Assembly: GCA_002213445.1 (NCBI GenBank) | Contig: NJIE01000030.1 | Span: 23,834-87,833 of the forward strand | DNA from: Xenophilus sp. AP218F | GTDB lineage: Bacteria > Pseudomonadota > Gammaproteobacteria > Burkholderiales > Chromobacteriaceae | DNA length: 64,000 nucleotides | Direction of reading: 5' to 3' | Translations under genes and position numbers: made by a program | Notes under the pieces: model-generated | The model's database searches: none | The model's input: only the letters and a program-made list of their open reading frames with translations | Told to the model about the DNA's origin: nothing | Shown: piece by piece, positions 37,243 through 46,404 of the stretch | How the letters are laid out: the number at the start of each line of letters is the position of its first letter | Numbering within the stretch: the first letter of the stretch is position 1

Positions 37243-38625
37243 TTAGCCGACCAGACGCATCTTGAAGGTCTTGCCCTTGATCTTGCCGCCGGACAAACGC
37301 GCCAGCGCCTGCTCGGCGATATCGCGTTCCAGCGCCACGAAGCTGGCGAATTCGAAAATGTTGATCTTGCCGATCTGGCTGCCCTGGAAGCCGGCGTCGC
37401 CGGTCAGCGCGCCCAGCAAGTCGCCCGGGCGCAGCTTTTCGCGTTTGCCGCCGGCGATCTCCAGCGTCACCATCGGCGGCAGCAGGGGGCCGCCGGGCGC
37501 CGGGGTGAGCTCGTCTACCTCGGCCCAGGTCAGCTCCGCCTTCTGGTAATCCTCGATCTGGGTCAGGCGTCGCGCGTCGCTGTCTGTCGCCAGCGTCATC
37601 GCCAGGCCGTGCTCGCCGCCGCGGCCGGTGCGGCCGATGCGATGGATGTGCACTTCCGGGTCGTGGCTGACGTCGACGTTGATCACCAGATCCAGGTCCT
37701 TGATGTCCAGACCGCGGGCGGCCACATCGGTGGCCACCAGCACCGTGGCGCTCTTGTTGGCGAAGCGCAGCAGAATCTGGTCGCGCTCGCGCTGCTCCAG
37801 GTCGCCGTATAGCGCCAGCGCGTAAAAGCCGGCGGCCTGCAGCTCGCGCACCAGCTCCTTGCAGCGCTCCTTGGTGTTGCAGAACGCCAGCGCCGAGGCG
37901 GGGCGCACGTGGCGCAGGATGCGGGCGACGGTGTCTAGGCGGGTTTCCGGCTTGACCTTGTAGAACCATTGCTCGATGTGATCGGCGCTGTGCAGCGATT
38001 CCACCTTCACTTCCACCGGGTTCTTCAGGAACTGCGCGCTCGCTTTGCGGATGTCTTCCGGGTAGGTGGCGGAGAACAGCAGCGTCTGGCGGTTGCGCGG
38101 GCAGGCGCGCACGATGCCGACGATTTCCTCGATGAAGCCCATGTCCACCATGCGGTCGGCTTCGTCCAGCACCAGGGTTTTCACGCCGGCCAGGTTCAGC
38201 GTTTCGCGGAACAGATGGTCCTGCAACCGGCCGGGCGTGCCCACCACGATGTGAGCGCCGTGCTCCAGCGAGCCGATTTGCGGACCCATCGGCGTGCCGC
38301 CGGTCAGCGTCACCACCTTGATGTTGTCGATGGCGCGCGCCAGACGGCGGATTTCCTGCGCCACCTGTTCCGCCAGTTCGCGGGTGGGGCACAACACCAG
38401 GCCCTGCACGCCGAACCAGCGCGGATTGAGGCTGGCCAGGAGGCCCAAGCCGAAGGCCGCGGTCTTGCCGCTGCCGGTCTTGGCCTGGGCAATCAGGTCG
38501 CGGCCATCCAGGATGGCGGGCAGGCTTTCGGCCTGGATCGGCGTCATGCTGTGATAGCCCAGGCTATCCAGGTTGGTCAGCAGGGCGCTGGGCAGGGGCA
38601 GGGAAGAAAAAGCGGCTTTTTTCAC
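37243..38625 (-). CDS. dbpA: ATP-dependent RNA helicase DbpA
   Basis: DEAD-box helicase specific for hairpin 92 of 23S rRNA in E. coli, used in 50S subunit assembly. Motifs are AKTGSGKT, PTRELAEQ, GTPGRLQ, DEAD, SAT and HRIGRTGRGG. The C-terminal 75 residues form the DbpA RNA-binding domain (from KLRPGDLLGALTG to GKIKGKTFKMRLVG). The start is taken as GTG at 38625 (VKKAAFSSLPLP), giving 460 residues, close to the 457 of E. coli; an ATG at 38688 would add 21 unconserved residues. Neither has a clear ribosome binding site. Confidence 0.92.
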   Translation of the reverse strand: MKKAAFSSLPLPSALLTNLDSLGYHSMTPIQAESLPAILDGRDLIAQAKTGSGKTAAFGLGLLASLNPRWFGVQGLVLCPTRELAEQVAQEIRRLARAIDNIKVVTLTGGTPMGPQIGSLEHGAHIVVGTPGRLQDHLFRETLNLAGVKTLVLDEADRMVDMGFIEEIVGIVRACPRNRQTLLFSATYPEDIRKASAQFLKNPVEVKVESLHSADHIEQWFYKVKPETRLDTVARILRHVRPASALAFCNTKERCKELVRELQAAGFYALALYGDLEQRERDQILLRFANKSATVLVATDVAARGLDIKDLDLVINVDVSHDPEVHIHRIGRTGRGGEHGLAMTLATDSDARRLTQIEDYQKAELTWAEVDELTPAPGGPLLPPMVTLEIAGGKREKLRPGDLLGALTGDAGFQGSQIGKINIFEFASFVALERDIAEQALARLSGGKIKGKTFKMRLVG

Positions 38626-38721
38626 AATGGCTTGGCGTAATGCGGTAAAGGGCTGGCAGTGTAACAGGCTCGGGGCGGAATTGGCCAAACTTGTCGCGGT
38701 TTGGCCCGTCCCTGGCGCGTT

Positions 38722-40350
38722 TTACACCTTGAAGCGCGAAACCGAATCGCTTAGCCGCTGGGCCAGCGCTTCCAGTTCTTCCGCGGCGTTGACGGTTTGC
38801 TGGATTTCGGCGTCGTTGGTGCGCGCCATGTCGGCGATGGTGTCTATGCTTTCGTTTACGGTGCGGCTGGTCAGGCGCTGCTGCTCGGTAACCTGCACGA
38901 TCTGCTGCAGGCCCTGGCGCACTTCCGCCACCGACTGGTTGGCGGCCGCCAGCACGTTGGCGACGGTGTCGGTGGAGCGACGGCTGGCCTCCAGCGAACT
39001 GAGCCCCGCGGCGACGGCTTCGCGCACCGCGTCGGTCTTGCTGTTGAGCGAGCTGGTGACGGTGTCGATCTCGCTGGCCGAGCGGGCGGACTTTTCCGCC
39101 AGCTTGCGCACTTCGTCGGCCACCACCGCGAAGCCGCGGCCCTGCTCTCCGGCGCGCGCGGCTTCGATGGCGGCGTTGAGCGCCAGCAAGTTGGTCTGCT
39201 CGGCGATTTCGCGCACTTCCTTGGTCATATTGGTGATCACCGCGGTGGAGCTGACCAGATCGCTTTCGGCTTCGGCCATCAGCTGCACGGCCCGTTCCGC
39301 CTGGCCAACTTCCTTTTGCAGCTGCGCGAGGCTTTGCCGGCCCTGCTCGGAGCGTTTCAGGCTTTCGTCGGCGCCGGCGTTGACCTGGTCGGCCTGGCCG
39401 GCGATTTCGCCGATGTGCACCGCCAGCTGCTCCACCGCGCCGGCTGCCGCCTGAGACTGGGCGTTCTGCTGGTGCGAGCTGGCGGCCAGCTGGTTGGCCC
39501 CGCCGGCGAGCTGGCGCGACGCTTCGGTGACGGCGCGGGCGGAATCGCCCACCTGGCGCACCAGATCGGCGATGGCGCTCAGCATCTGGTTGAAGTAGCT
39601 GGCAGTGATGCCGATCTCGTCCTTGTGGTCGGCGCGCAGGCGGCGGGTGAGGTCGCCTTCGCCCTTGGCCAGCTCGGCGAGGCCGGCGGCCATGGCGTTG
39701 AGCGGGCGGGTGACGAAGCGGCGGATGAACAGATAGACCACCGCCATCATCGGCAGTGAGGCGAACAGGGCGAACAGGATGCTCTGGGTGCGGAAGTCGT
39801 CTACCGCCGCGTACGGTTTTTCCAGCGAGATGCGCATGCTGACCACGCCCAGCGGGGTTTTCTCCGGCACCAGGTGGCAGGCGATGCAATTTTTGCCCAG
39901 GTAGTTTTTCGAGGCGAGGGCGGGGTAGACCACGCGCAGGTGTTCGCCCAGTTGCGGGGTGGTTTCGATCTGGATGTGGGGCTTGCCGTCGGCCAGCGCG
40001 GCGCGTTCGACATCGTCGCTGGCGCGGCTTTTCTCGCCGGCGTTGCCCGGCCCGAACTGCTTGCTGACCGCTTCGCCGCGGATCACGCGCAGGTCGCGGA
40101 CTGCCGACAGTTCCTTGATCTGGTCGAGGAAGACGTCGCGCTGGCCGACGGTGCCGGTGATCATCATCCCGGTCAGGCCGGCCAGCGTCATTTCATTCAT
40201 GCTGAAGGCCAGGTCTTTGGCTTGTTCGACGGCGATATCGCGGCTGGCCCGGGTTTCCCAGGCGATCAGGCCGCCCCAGGCCAGTATCAGACAGCACCAG
40301 ATGGCGCCGGTCAAACGCAGCCAGATCGGCCAATCCGAAAATTTTCTCAT
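38722..40350 (-). CDS. Methyl-accepting chemotaxis protein with periplasmic c-type haem motif
   Basis: Chemoreceptor of 542 residues. The first helix is at about 11-31, the periplasmic domain at 32-188, the second helix at about 190-210, followed by HAMP and a signalling domain with [21 protein letters not shown]. The periplasmic part contains [10 protein letters not shown], a CxxCH motif (Cys155 to His159), so covalent haem attachment by the cytochrome c maturation system is expected. Haem-c sensor domains on chemoreceptors are known in Geobacter. It probably reads redox state or a gaseous ligand. GAGG lies six bases before the ATG at 40350; an upstream in-frame ATG would add 50 unrelated residues. 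Confidence 0.9.
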   Translation of the reverse strand: MRKFSDWPIWLRLTGAIWCCLILAWGGLIAWETRASRDIAVEQAKDLAFSMNEMTLAGLTGMMITGTVGQRDVFLDQIKELSAVRDLRVIRGEAVSKQFGPGNAGEKSRASDDVERAALADGKPHIQIETTPQLGEHLRVVYPALASKNYLGKNCIACHLVPEKTPLGVVSMRISLEKPYAAVDDFRTQSILFALFASLPMMAVVYLFIRRFVTRPLNAMAAGLAELAKGEGDLTRRLRADHKDEIGITASYFNQMLSAIADLVRQVGDSARAVTEASRQLAGGANQLAASSHQQNAQSQAAAGAVEQLAVHIGEIAGQADQVNAGADESLKRSEQGRQSLAQLQKEVGQAERAVQLMAEAESDLVSSTAVITNMTKEVREIAEQTNLLALNAAIEAARAGEQGRGFAVVADEVRKLAEKSARSASEIDTVTSSLNSKTDAVREAVAAGLSSLEASRRSTDTVANVLAAANQSVAEVRQGLQQIVQVTEQQRLTSRTVNESIDTIADMARTNDAEIQQTVNAAEELEALAQRLSDSVSRFKV

Positions 40351-40625
40351 TGCTTGCCTCGGACGCGGCGGCGTCCGCTCTCCTCTGTGTATGGGTTTCG
40401 CCCTTTGCCTTGTCGATTGGCGGTTTGTTCTGGGCGAGTCTGGCAATAATATCCTGATAATGACAAGTGAAAATTGGCTCAAGTCAAAGTTTGCGCCCAA
40501 TCGGCATGCTATGGCGCGCGCAGGCGGCGGTTTTGCCGGCCAGGCTTGGGTTCTTGGCGGTTTTCTGCAACAATCGCGCCCTTGTTGCTTTTAATAGTAG
40601 TCAATAGATTGATAAGGGGTATCAG

Positions 40626-41870
40626 ATGAATCCAGCGGAACAAGGGCGCGTCGCCGTCATCGGCGCGGGGCCGGCCGGCTTGAGCGCGGCCGAGGCGCTG
40701 GCGGCCCGCGGCGCGGCGGTGGACGTGTACGACGCGATGCCCTCTGTGGGCCGCAAATTCCTGCTGGCCGGCATTGGCGGCCTGAATCTGACCCATTCCG
40801 AACCCTATGCCGACTTTGTCGGCCGTTACGGCGCGCGGCGCGCGGAAATCGACGCGCTGCTGCGCGGTTTCGACGCCGACGCGCTGCGCGCCTGGGCGGG
40901 CGATCTGGGCGTGGAAACCTTTGTCGGCAGTTCCGGCCGGGTGTTCCCGCGCGAGATGAAAGCCGCGCCCTTGCTGCGCGCCTGGCTGGTCCGCTTGCGC
41001 GCAGCCGGCGTGCGCATCCATGTCCGCCACCGCTGGCTGGGCTGGTCCGAGGACGGCGGCTTGCGTTTCGCCGCGCCCGATGGCGAGACGCAGGCGAGGC
41101 CCGACGCGGTGGTGCTGGCGCTGGGCGGCGGCAGCTGGAAAAAGCTCGGCTCCGACGGCGCCTGGTGGCCGTGGCTGGCGGAAAAAGGCGTGGCGCTGGC
41201 GCCGCTCAAGCCGGCCAACTGCGGTTTCGATGCGGCATGGAGCGCGTATTTCGCCGAAAAATTCGCCGGCGAGCCGGTCAAGTCGGTGGGCTTGCGCATG
41301 CGCTGCGCCGATGGCCGCGCGTTTGAACGCGTGGGCGAGTTCGTGATCACCGCCGGCGGGGTGGAAGGCAGCCTGATTTACGCCTGCTCGGCGCTGCTGC
41401 GCGATGAAATCGAACTGCGCGGCGAGGCGGTGTGCCATCTGGATTTGATGCCGGCCTGGGACGAGGCCAAGGTGCTGGCCGAAGTCAGCCATCCGCGCGG
41501 TTCGCGTTCCTTGTCCAGCCACCTGCAAAGCCGGCTGGGCCTCAAGGGCGCGCGCGCCGGTCTGCTGCGCGAGTGTCTGGACAGGGAAGCTTTCCAGGAC
41601 CCGCGCCGACTGGCCGCCGCGATCAAGCGCCTGCCGCTGCGCCTGGTCGCGCCAAGGCCCATCGACGAGGCGATCAGCACCGCGGGCGGCGTGTATTTCG
41701 AAGCGCTGGACGCAAGGCAGATGCTCGCGGCCCTGCCCGGGGTGTTCTGCGCCGGCGAAATGCTGGATTGGGAAGCGCCGACCGGCGGGTATCTGCTGAC
41801 CGCTTGTTTCGCCAGCGGCCGGGCGGCCGGCTTGGGCGCGGCCGATTGGCTGGCCGCGCGGCGGGGCTGA
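40626..41870 (+). CDS. YhiN/HI0933-family flavoprotein (TIGR03862-like)
   Basis: A predicted FAD-dependent oxidoreductase of 414 residues. The N-terminal dinucleotide-binding motif is VIGAGPAGLSAAEAL (residue 10). VGRKFLLAGIGGLNLTHSE and the C-terminal GVFCAGEMLDWEAPTGGYLL are family signatures. The biological role of the family is not established. AAGGGG precedes the ATG. The YkgJ-like gene follows about 100 bases later on the same strand, possibly in the same unit. Confidence 0.87.
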   Translation: MNPAEQGRVAVIGAGPAGLSAAEALAARGAAVDVYDAMPSVGRKFLLAGIGGLNLTHSEPYADFVGRYGARRAEIDALLRGFDADALRAWAGDLGVETFVGSSGRVFPREMKAAPLLRAWLVRLRAAGVRIHVRHRWLGWSEDGGLRFAAPDGETQARPDAVVLALGGGSWKKLGSDGAWWPWLAEKGVALAPLKPANCGFDAAWSAYFAEKFAGEPVKSVGLRMRCADGRAFERVGEFVITAGGVEGSLIYACSALLRDEIELRGEAVCHLDLMPAWDEAKVLAEVSHPRGSRSLSSHLQSRLGLKGARAGLLRECLDREAFQDPRRLAAAIKRLPLRLVAPRPIDEAISTAGGVYFEALDARQMLAALPGVFCAGEMLDWEAPTGGYLLTACFASGRAAGLGAADWLAARRG

Positions 41871-41974
41871 CAGGCCGGCGGATAAAAATAGTTTTACTTG
41901 AGACTGAAAAACGGCAGTGAGAAAATACCCGGATTGAATATTATCTGATCCATCCGCGTTTTTTCTTGCTTGCC

Positions 41975-42310
41975 ATGAGTGATCAAGACAATCCCTGCCA
42001 GTCCTGCGGCGCGTGCTGCGCCCACTACCGCGTTTCTTTCTACTGGGCCGAAGCCGATGACGGCGGCGGCGCCACTCCCCATCAGATGACCGAAAAGCTG
42101 GACGCCTGGAGCCGCTGCATGCGCGGCACCTGGTCCAGCCGGCCGCGTTGCTGCGCCCTGCGCGGCGAGATCGGCGCGGCGGTCGCTTGCGACATCTATC
42201 CGCAACGCCCGACGCCTTGCCGCGAGGTGATCGCCGGCTCCGCGCAGTGCGCGCAGGCGCGCCGTTGCCACGGCTTGCCGGTCTTGAGCCCGCAGCCGGC
42301 GCTGGCTTAA
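41975..42310 (+). CDS. YkgJ-type cysteine-cluster protein
   Basis: A small cytosolic protein of 111 residues with the pattern CQSCGACC near residue 9 and later cysteines in CMRG, RCCAL, CDIYPQRPTPCRE and CAQARRC. The family (UPF0153/CxxCxxCC) is predicted to bind zinc or an iron-sulfur cluster. Its role is unknown. The ATG at 41975 is preferred over a TTG nine bases upstream. Confidence 0.82.
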   Translation: MSDQDNPCQSCGACCAHYRVSFYWAEADDGGGATPHQMTEKLDAWSRCMRGTWSSRPRCCALRGEIGAAVACDIYPQRPTPCREVIAGSAQCAQARRCHGLPVLSPQPALA

Positions 42311-42338
42311 ACGACGCCGCCCGCCAAGCGAAGCGGCC

Positions 42339-43613
42339 TTACGACGCGTCCGTGCCGCCTTCCGCCTGCTGGCGGGCGGCGGCCTCGCGCAGCTTGTCCT
42401 TTTTGCTCTTGCGCTTGCCCTTGATGCCGCCGTTGCTGTCCGGATCGGACGACGCGGCAGCGGCGGGCGCGACCGCGCAAGGCTCGAAGCCGGCGATCCG
42501 TTCGCGCGGCAGGCGCAAACCCTGGCGTTTTTCGATGAGCCGGAAGTGGGCGGCGCAATCCGCGCTGACGAAGCTGATGGCTTCGCCGCTGGCACCGGCG
42601 CGGCCGGTGCGGCCGATGCGATGGGTGTAGTCGGCCGGCGAACGCGGCAGATCGTAGTTCACCACCAGGGGCAGGCGGGCGATGTCGATGCCGCGCGCTG
42701 CCACGTCGGTGGCCACCAGCACGCGCAACTGGCCGGATTTGAGATCGGCCAGCGCCTGGCCGCGCTGGCTCTGGCTGCAATCGCCATGCAGCGCGGCGGC
42801 GGCCACGCCGTGGCGCTGCAGCTTGCCGGCCACCCGGTCCGCGGCCATGCGGCTGGCGACGAAAACCAGCGCGCGATCCCAGTCGTGGCTCTGCAGCAAA
42901 TGGCGCAGCAGCATGGTGCGCTGGGCGGCGTCCACTTCGATGGCGCGCTGGCGGATGTCGGGCGCGGTGGCGGCGGTTCGCTCGATATCGATGCGCAGCG
43001 GCTGGTTCAGCAGTTTCTCGGCCAGCGCGCGCACCGCCGGCGGGAAGGTGGCGGAAAACAGCAGGTTTTGCCGGCTGGCGGGCAGCCGGGCCAGGGTTTG
43101 GGCCAACTCGTCGGCAAAGCCCAGATCCAGCAGCCGGTCGGCCTCGTCCAGCACCAGCGTCTTGACGGCGGAGAGCCGCAACGCGTTGTGGTCCAGCAAG
43201 TCCAGCAGCCGGCCGGGCGTGGCGACCACGATATCGGCGCCGCCGCGCAGCGCCATCATTTGCGGCTTGATGGATACCCCGCCGTAGACCACCGCCACTT
43301 TCAGCTTGCGCGGCAGGCCTTGGGCCAGATCGCGCAGGATGCCGCCCACTTGCGCCGCCAGCTCGCGGGTGGGCAGCAGGATCAGCGCTTGCGGCAGGCG
43401 CAAAACGGCGCGCGGGCTGGCCAGCCACTGTCGCAGCAGCGGCAGGCAAAAGGCTGCGGTTTTGCCGGAGCCAGTTTGCGCGGTGGCCAGCACGTCGCCG
43501 CCTTGCAGCACGGCGGGAATGGCGGCCTCCTGGATGGGAGTGGGTTGGGCATAGCCTTGCGCGAGGGCGGACTGGGCCAGGTCGGGCGGCAGGCCCAGAG
43601 AGGTGAATGGCAT
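42339..43613 (-). CDS. DEAD-box RNA helicase, RhlE-like
   Basis: Third DEAD-box helicase in the window, 424 residues. Motifs are AQTGSGKT, PTRELAAQ, ATPGRL, DEAD, SAT and HRIGRTGRAG. The C-terminal tail is short, Lys-rich (GKRKSKKDKL) and not RGG-type, unlike the RhlE-type protein at 14015. The start (MPFTSLGLPP) matches homologues; the longer upstream frame is spurious. It is divergent from hflX. Its RNA target is unknown. Confidence 0.92.
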   Translation of the reverse strand: MPFTSLGLPPDLAQSALAQGYAQPTPIQEAAIPAVLQGGDVLATAQTGSGKTAAFCLPLLRQWLASPRAVLRLPQALILLPTRELAAQVGGILRDLAQGLPRKLKVAVVYGGVSIKPQMMALRGGADIVVATPGRLLDLLDHNALRLSAVKTLVLDEADRLLDLGFADELAQTLARLPASRQNLLFSATFPPAVRALAEKLLNQPLRIDIERTAATAPDIRQRAIEVDAAQRTMLLRHLLQSHDWDRALVFVASRMAADRVAGKLQRHGVAAAALHGDCSQSQRGQALADLKSGQLRVLVATDVAARGIDIARLPLVVNYDLPRSPADYTHRIGRTGRAGASGEAISFVSADCAAHFRLIEKRQGLRLPRERIAGFEPCAVAPAAAASSDPDSNGGIKGKRKSKKDKLREAAARQQAEGGTDAS

Positions 43614-43784
43614 GTGTCGGAACGGCGATTTCGGAGAGTGGGGGCGCAAGGCCCAAGGCGGCAGGAGTATCGGCCGCGCCGGCCGCTCGGTCAAGAACGG
43701 CGTGGCGCTTGCGTCCAACTTGTCAGCGCGGCGCGCCGTTTGCGGGTAAGATCCGGGCTCGTTACTTGATAAAGCCATTCGCCC

Positions 43785-45173
43785 ATGCAAACAGAAGTCC
43801 AAGAGAAACCCCGTTACGCCATCGTCGCCGCGGTGCAACTGCCGGAAGTCGGCGACGTCGAGTTCGAAGCCTCGCTCGCCGAGCTGCGCGAGCTGGCCAA
43901 GACCCTGGGCTTCCAGGTGGTGCGGACCTTTGTGCAAAAGCGGGCCGGCTTTGACCGCACCGCCTATCTGGGCGTGGGCAAGCTGGAGGAGATCAGCATG
44001 TTCGTCAAGCGCGGCATCCGCGCGGATGAACTGGCTGACGATCCGCAAGACCGGGACGCCAGCGCCGTCGAGATCGACGCGTTGCTGGTGGATCATGAAA
44101 TCTCGCCGTCGCAGGCGCGCAATCTGGAGCTGGCCGTCGGCTGCGAGGTGATGGACCGCACCATGGTCATCCTGGAGATTTTCCACCGCAACGCCCGCTC
44201 GCGCGCGGCGCGCGCCCAGGTGGAAATCGCCCGCCTCGGCTATATGGCCCCGCGCTTGCGCGAAGCGGCCAAGCTGGCCGGGCCGCAAGGCCGGCAGCGC
44301 AGCGGCATGGGCGGTCGCGGCGCCGGCGAATCGCATACCGAACTGGACCGCCGCAAGGTGCGCGATCGCATCGCCGAGCTGCAGCGCGAAATCATCGCCA
44401 TGGAGCTGGAGCGCAAGACCCAGCGCGCGCGCCGTCTGGAACGGCAGGGCATCGGCCTAGGCGGGGTTTCGCTGGTCGGTTACACCAATGCCGGCAAATC
44501 CACGCTGATGCGGGCGCTGACCGGCAGCGAGGTGCTGGTGGCCAACAAGCTGTTCGCCACGCTGGACACCACGGTGCGCGTGCTGTACCCGGAAAGCGTG
44601 CCGCGGGTGCTGGTCAGCGACACGGTGGGCTTCATCAAGAACCTGCCTCACGGCTTGGTGGCCTCGTTCAAGTCCACGCTGGAAGAGGCGCTGGACGCCT
44701 CGCTGCTCTTGCACGTAATCGACGCCAGCGACCCGGGCTTCCAGCGCCAGCTGGAAGTCACCGACGAAGTGCTGCGCGAAATCGGCGCGGACGTCGTGCC
44801 GCGCATCCGCGTGTTCAACAAGGTCGATCAGGTCGGCGACGAAGCCGAGCAGGCGGCCTGGGCGGCGGAATTGCAGGCGCGCCACCCCGGTTGCGTGGTG
44901 ATGAGCGCGCGCCGTCCGGAAGAAGTAGCCAGCCTGCGCGCGGCCATTGTTTCCTTCTTCCAGCAGGATCTGGTGGAAGAAGAGCTGCTGTTGCCGTGGT
45001 CGGCCCAACAGCTGCGCGGCGACATCTACAGCCACTGCGAGGTGCTGGAAGAGCGCGCCGAAGAAGAGGGCAGCTGGTTTCGCGTGCGCGGCGAGCCGGA
45101 CAAACTGCGCGCCCTGCGCGAGCGGCTCGATCCGGGCTCCCAGGGCCGGGAAAAAGAGTACTGGGAACTCTGA
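43785..45173 (+). CDS. hflX: Ribosome-associated GTPase HflX
   Basis: A TRAFAC GTPase that binds and can split 70S ribosomes, notably under heat stress. It has 462 residues. The N-terminal HflX domain (to about 180, with DRTAYLGVGKLEEI and RGAGESHTELDRR) and a linker helix are followed by the G domain: G1 GYTNAGKST, G3 DTVGF, G4 NKVD. A C-terminal extension of about 60 residues has an acidic patch. In many bacteria hflX sits next to hfq, which is not the case here. It appears to be monocistronic. Confidence 0.95.
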   Translation: MQTEVQEKPRYAIVAAVQLPEVGDVEFEASLAELRELAKTLGFQVVRTFVQKRAGFDRTAYLGVGKLEEISMFVKRGIRADELADDPQDRDASAVEIDALLVDHEISPSQARNLELAVGCEVMDRTMVILEIFHRNARSRAARAQVEIARLGYMAPRLREAAKLAGPQGRQRSGMGGRGAGESHTELDRRKVRDRIAELQREIIAMELERKTQRARRLERQGIGLGGVSLVGYTNAGKSTLMRALTGSEVLVANKLFATLDTTVRVLYPESVPRVLVSDTVGFIKNLPHGLVASFKSTLEEALDASLLLHVIDASDPGFQRQLEVTDEVLREIGADVVPRIRVFNKVDQVGDEAEQAAWAAELQARHPGCVVMSARRPEEVASLRAAIVSFFQQDLVEEELLLPWSAQQLRGDIYSHCEVLEERAEEEGSWFRVRGEPDKLRALRERLDPGSQGREKEYWEL

Positions 45174-45429
45174 TCCGCCGCGGCGAATTCCGCCAAGACT
45201 TGCGCTGCCGGCTTCGCATCGTCACGCGGCACGCGCCGCCGCTGGGCGAGCGGCTGGAAGATTCTGCCGCAGCTGATCAACCATTATCTGGCCCACTACA
45301 CCCGCAAATGCCAGAAGCCCGCGCCGCGACTCACCGCTTCGCCCCCTGACTCTCGCCTGTCGGCGATGCGGCGGTTTGGCGCGCGCCGCCTGGCGGCTCC
45401 GGCCGGCGGTCTTCTCGCGGCGGCGGCGC
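45174..45429. other. Intergenic stretch after hflX, no supported gene
   Basis: A GC-rich 256-bp gap between hflX and the converging LysR gene. One plus-strand frame gives a natural-looking but unrecognised peptide (ILPQLINHYLAHYTRK, around 45260-45310), without a start codon or ribosome binding site. It may be a gene remnant. No clear terminator was found. Confidence 0.3.
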
Positions 45430-46308
45430 TTAAGCCGCGATCGACGCGCGCAACAGGTCTTGCAGCAGCGGCGGCAAAAACTGGCGCTGAACCGTGATGG
45501 CGTAGAAGGTTTCTTCCACCCGCGGCACCACGCAATACTGCTGCAGCAGACCCTTGTCCAGCTCGTCGCGCACCACGATGGCCGGCAGCAGCGCCACGCA
45601 GCCGGCGTCGCGGGCCAACAGGCGCAGCATGGCCATGTCGTCCACCTCGGCGCGAATCACCGGTTGCAAGGCCAGCTCTTCGCATAGCAGATCGAAACGC
45701 AAGCGGATCTCGCTCTTGCGGCTGGGCGCCAGCAGCGGCAAGGCCGGCAGGCCGTCGGGGAAGCGAAACGCTTGCCCCGCCGGCAAGGGCGGGCCCACCA
45801 GCACCACCGGCTGGCGCGCCAGCGTGCGGCAGCGCCACGGTTGCCGGTCGTCGCCCAGGGCCGGCCGGTTGGACAACACCACGTCCAGCTCATGCGCCTT
45901 GAGCCGTTGCAGCAACTCCTCCAGGCTGCCCGATTCCAGCACCAGCCGCACATCGGCTTCTTTCAGCACCGGCCGCAAAAACCACTCCTGGAAGTTGCGC
46001 GACAGCGTGGCCACGCTGCCTATGCGCAAGACGCCGCCGCCGGCGCCGGAGGCGGCGGCAGCCAGTAGTTCGTTGCCCAGCGCGAAGATATCCTCGGCGT
46101 AGCGCAACACCGCCGCGCCCAGCCCGGTCAGCCGCAGCTTGCGGCCTTCGCGCAGAAACAGCGGCTGGCCCAGCTGCTCCTCCAGCTGGCGGATTTGCGC
46201 GGACAGCGCCGACTGCGAAACATGCAGTTTTTCGGCGGCGCGCGTCAGGTGGCCTTCGCTGGCCACCGCCCAGAAAGCATGCAAATGATGATAGTTGAGC
46301 CGGTTCAT
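45430..46308 (-). CDS. LysR-family regulator, NhaR-like, divergent from dabBA
   Basis: A 292-residue LTTR. The N-terminal helix-turn-helix (MNRLNYHHLHAFWAVASEGH, AAEKLHVSQSALSAQIRQLE) resembles NhaR, the Na+-responsive activator. A periplasmic-binding-protein-like effector domain follows from about residue 95. It is transcribed away from dabB across a 96-bp intergenic region, the standard LTTR arrangement for controlling the divergent operon. The effector is unknown; bicarbonate/CO2, pH or Na+ would be reasonable, by context only. Confidence 0.87.
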   Translation of the reverse strand: MNRLNYHHLHAFWAVASEGHLTRAAEKLHVSQSALSAQIRQLEEQLGQPLFLREGRKLRLTGLGAAVLRYAEDIFALGNELLAAAASGAGGGVLRIGSVATLSRNFQEWFLRPVLKEADVRLVLESGSLEELLQRLKAHELDVVLSNRPALGDDRQPWRCRTLARQPVVLVGPPLPAGQAFRFPDGLPALPLLAPSRKSEIRLRFDLLCEELALQPVIRAEVDDMAMLRLLARDAGCVALLPAIVVRDELDKGLLQQYCVVPRVEETFYAITVQRQFLPPLLQDLLRASIAA

Positions 46309-46309
46309 C

Positions 46310-46357
46310 GTTCCAAAATAAAGAATGAAAACTAATATTTAATCTATTTTACGGAAC
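46310..46357. promoter_or_regulatory. Putative LysR binding region upstream of dabB
   Basis: An imperfect inverted repeat, GTTCCAAAATA (46310-46320) and TATTTTACGGAAC (46345-46357), surrounds a very AT-rich centre in an otherwise GC-rich region. It is a plausible site for the divergent LysR protein and the dabB promoter. Confidence 0.4.
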
Positions 46358-46404
46358 ATAATTCGTCAGGCAAAGTGCGAGCAGGATAAAAAACGGAGCC
46401 CATC

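Noticed and set aside
45174..45429. Small protein gene after hflX
   Set aside because: Natural-looking peptide but no start codon, ribosome binding site or recognisable family.
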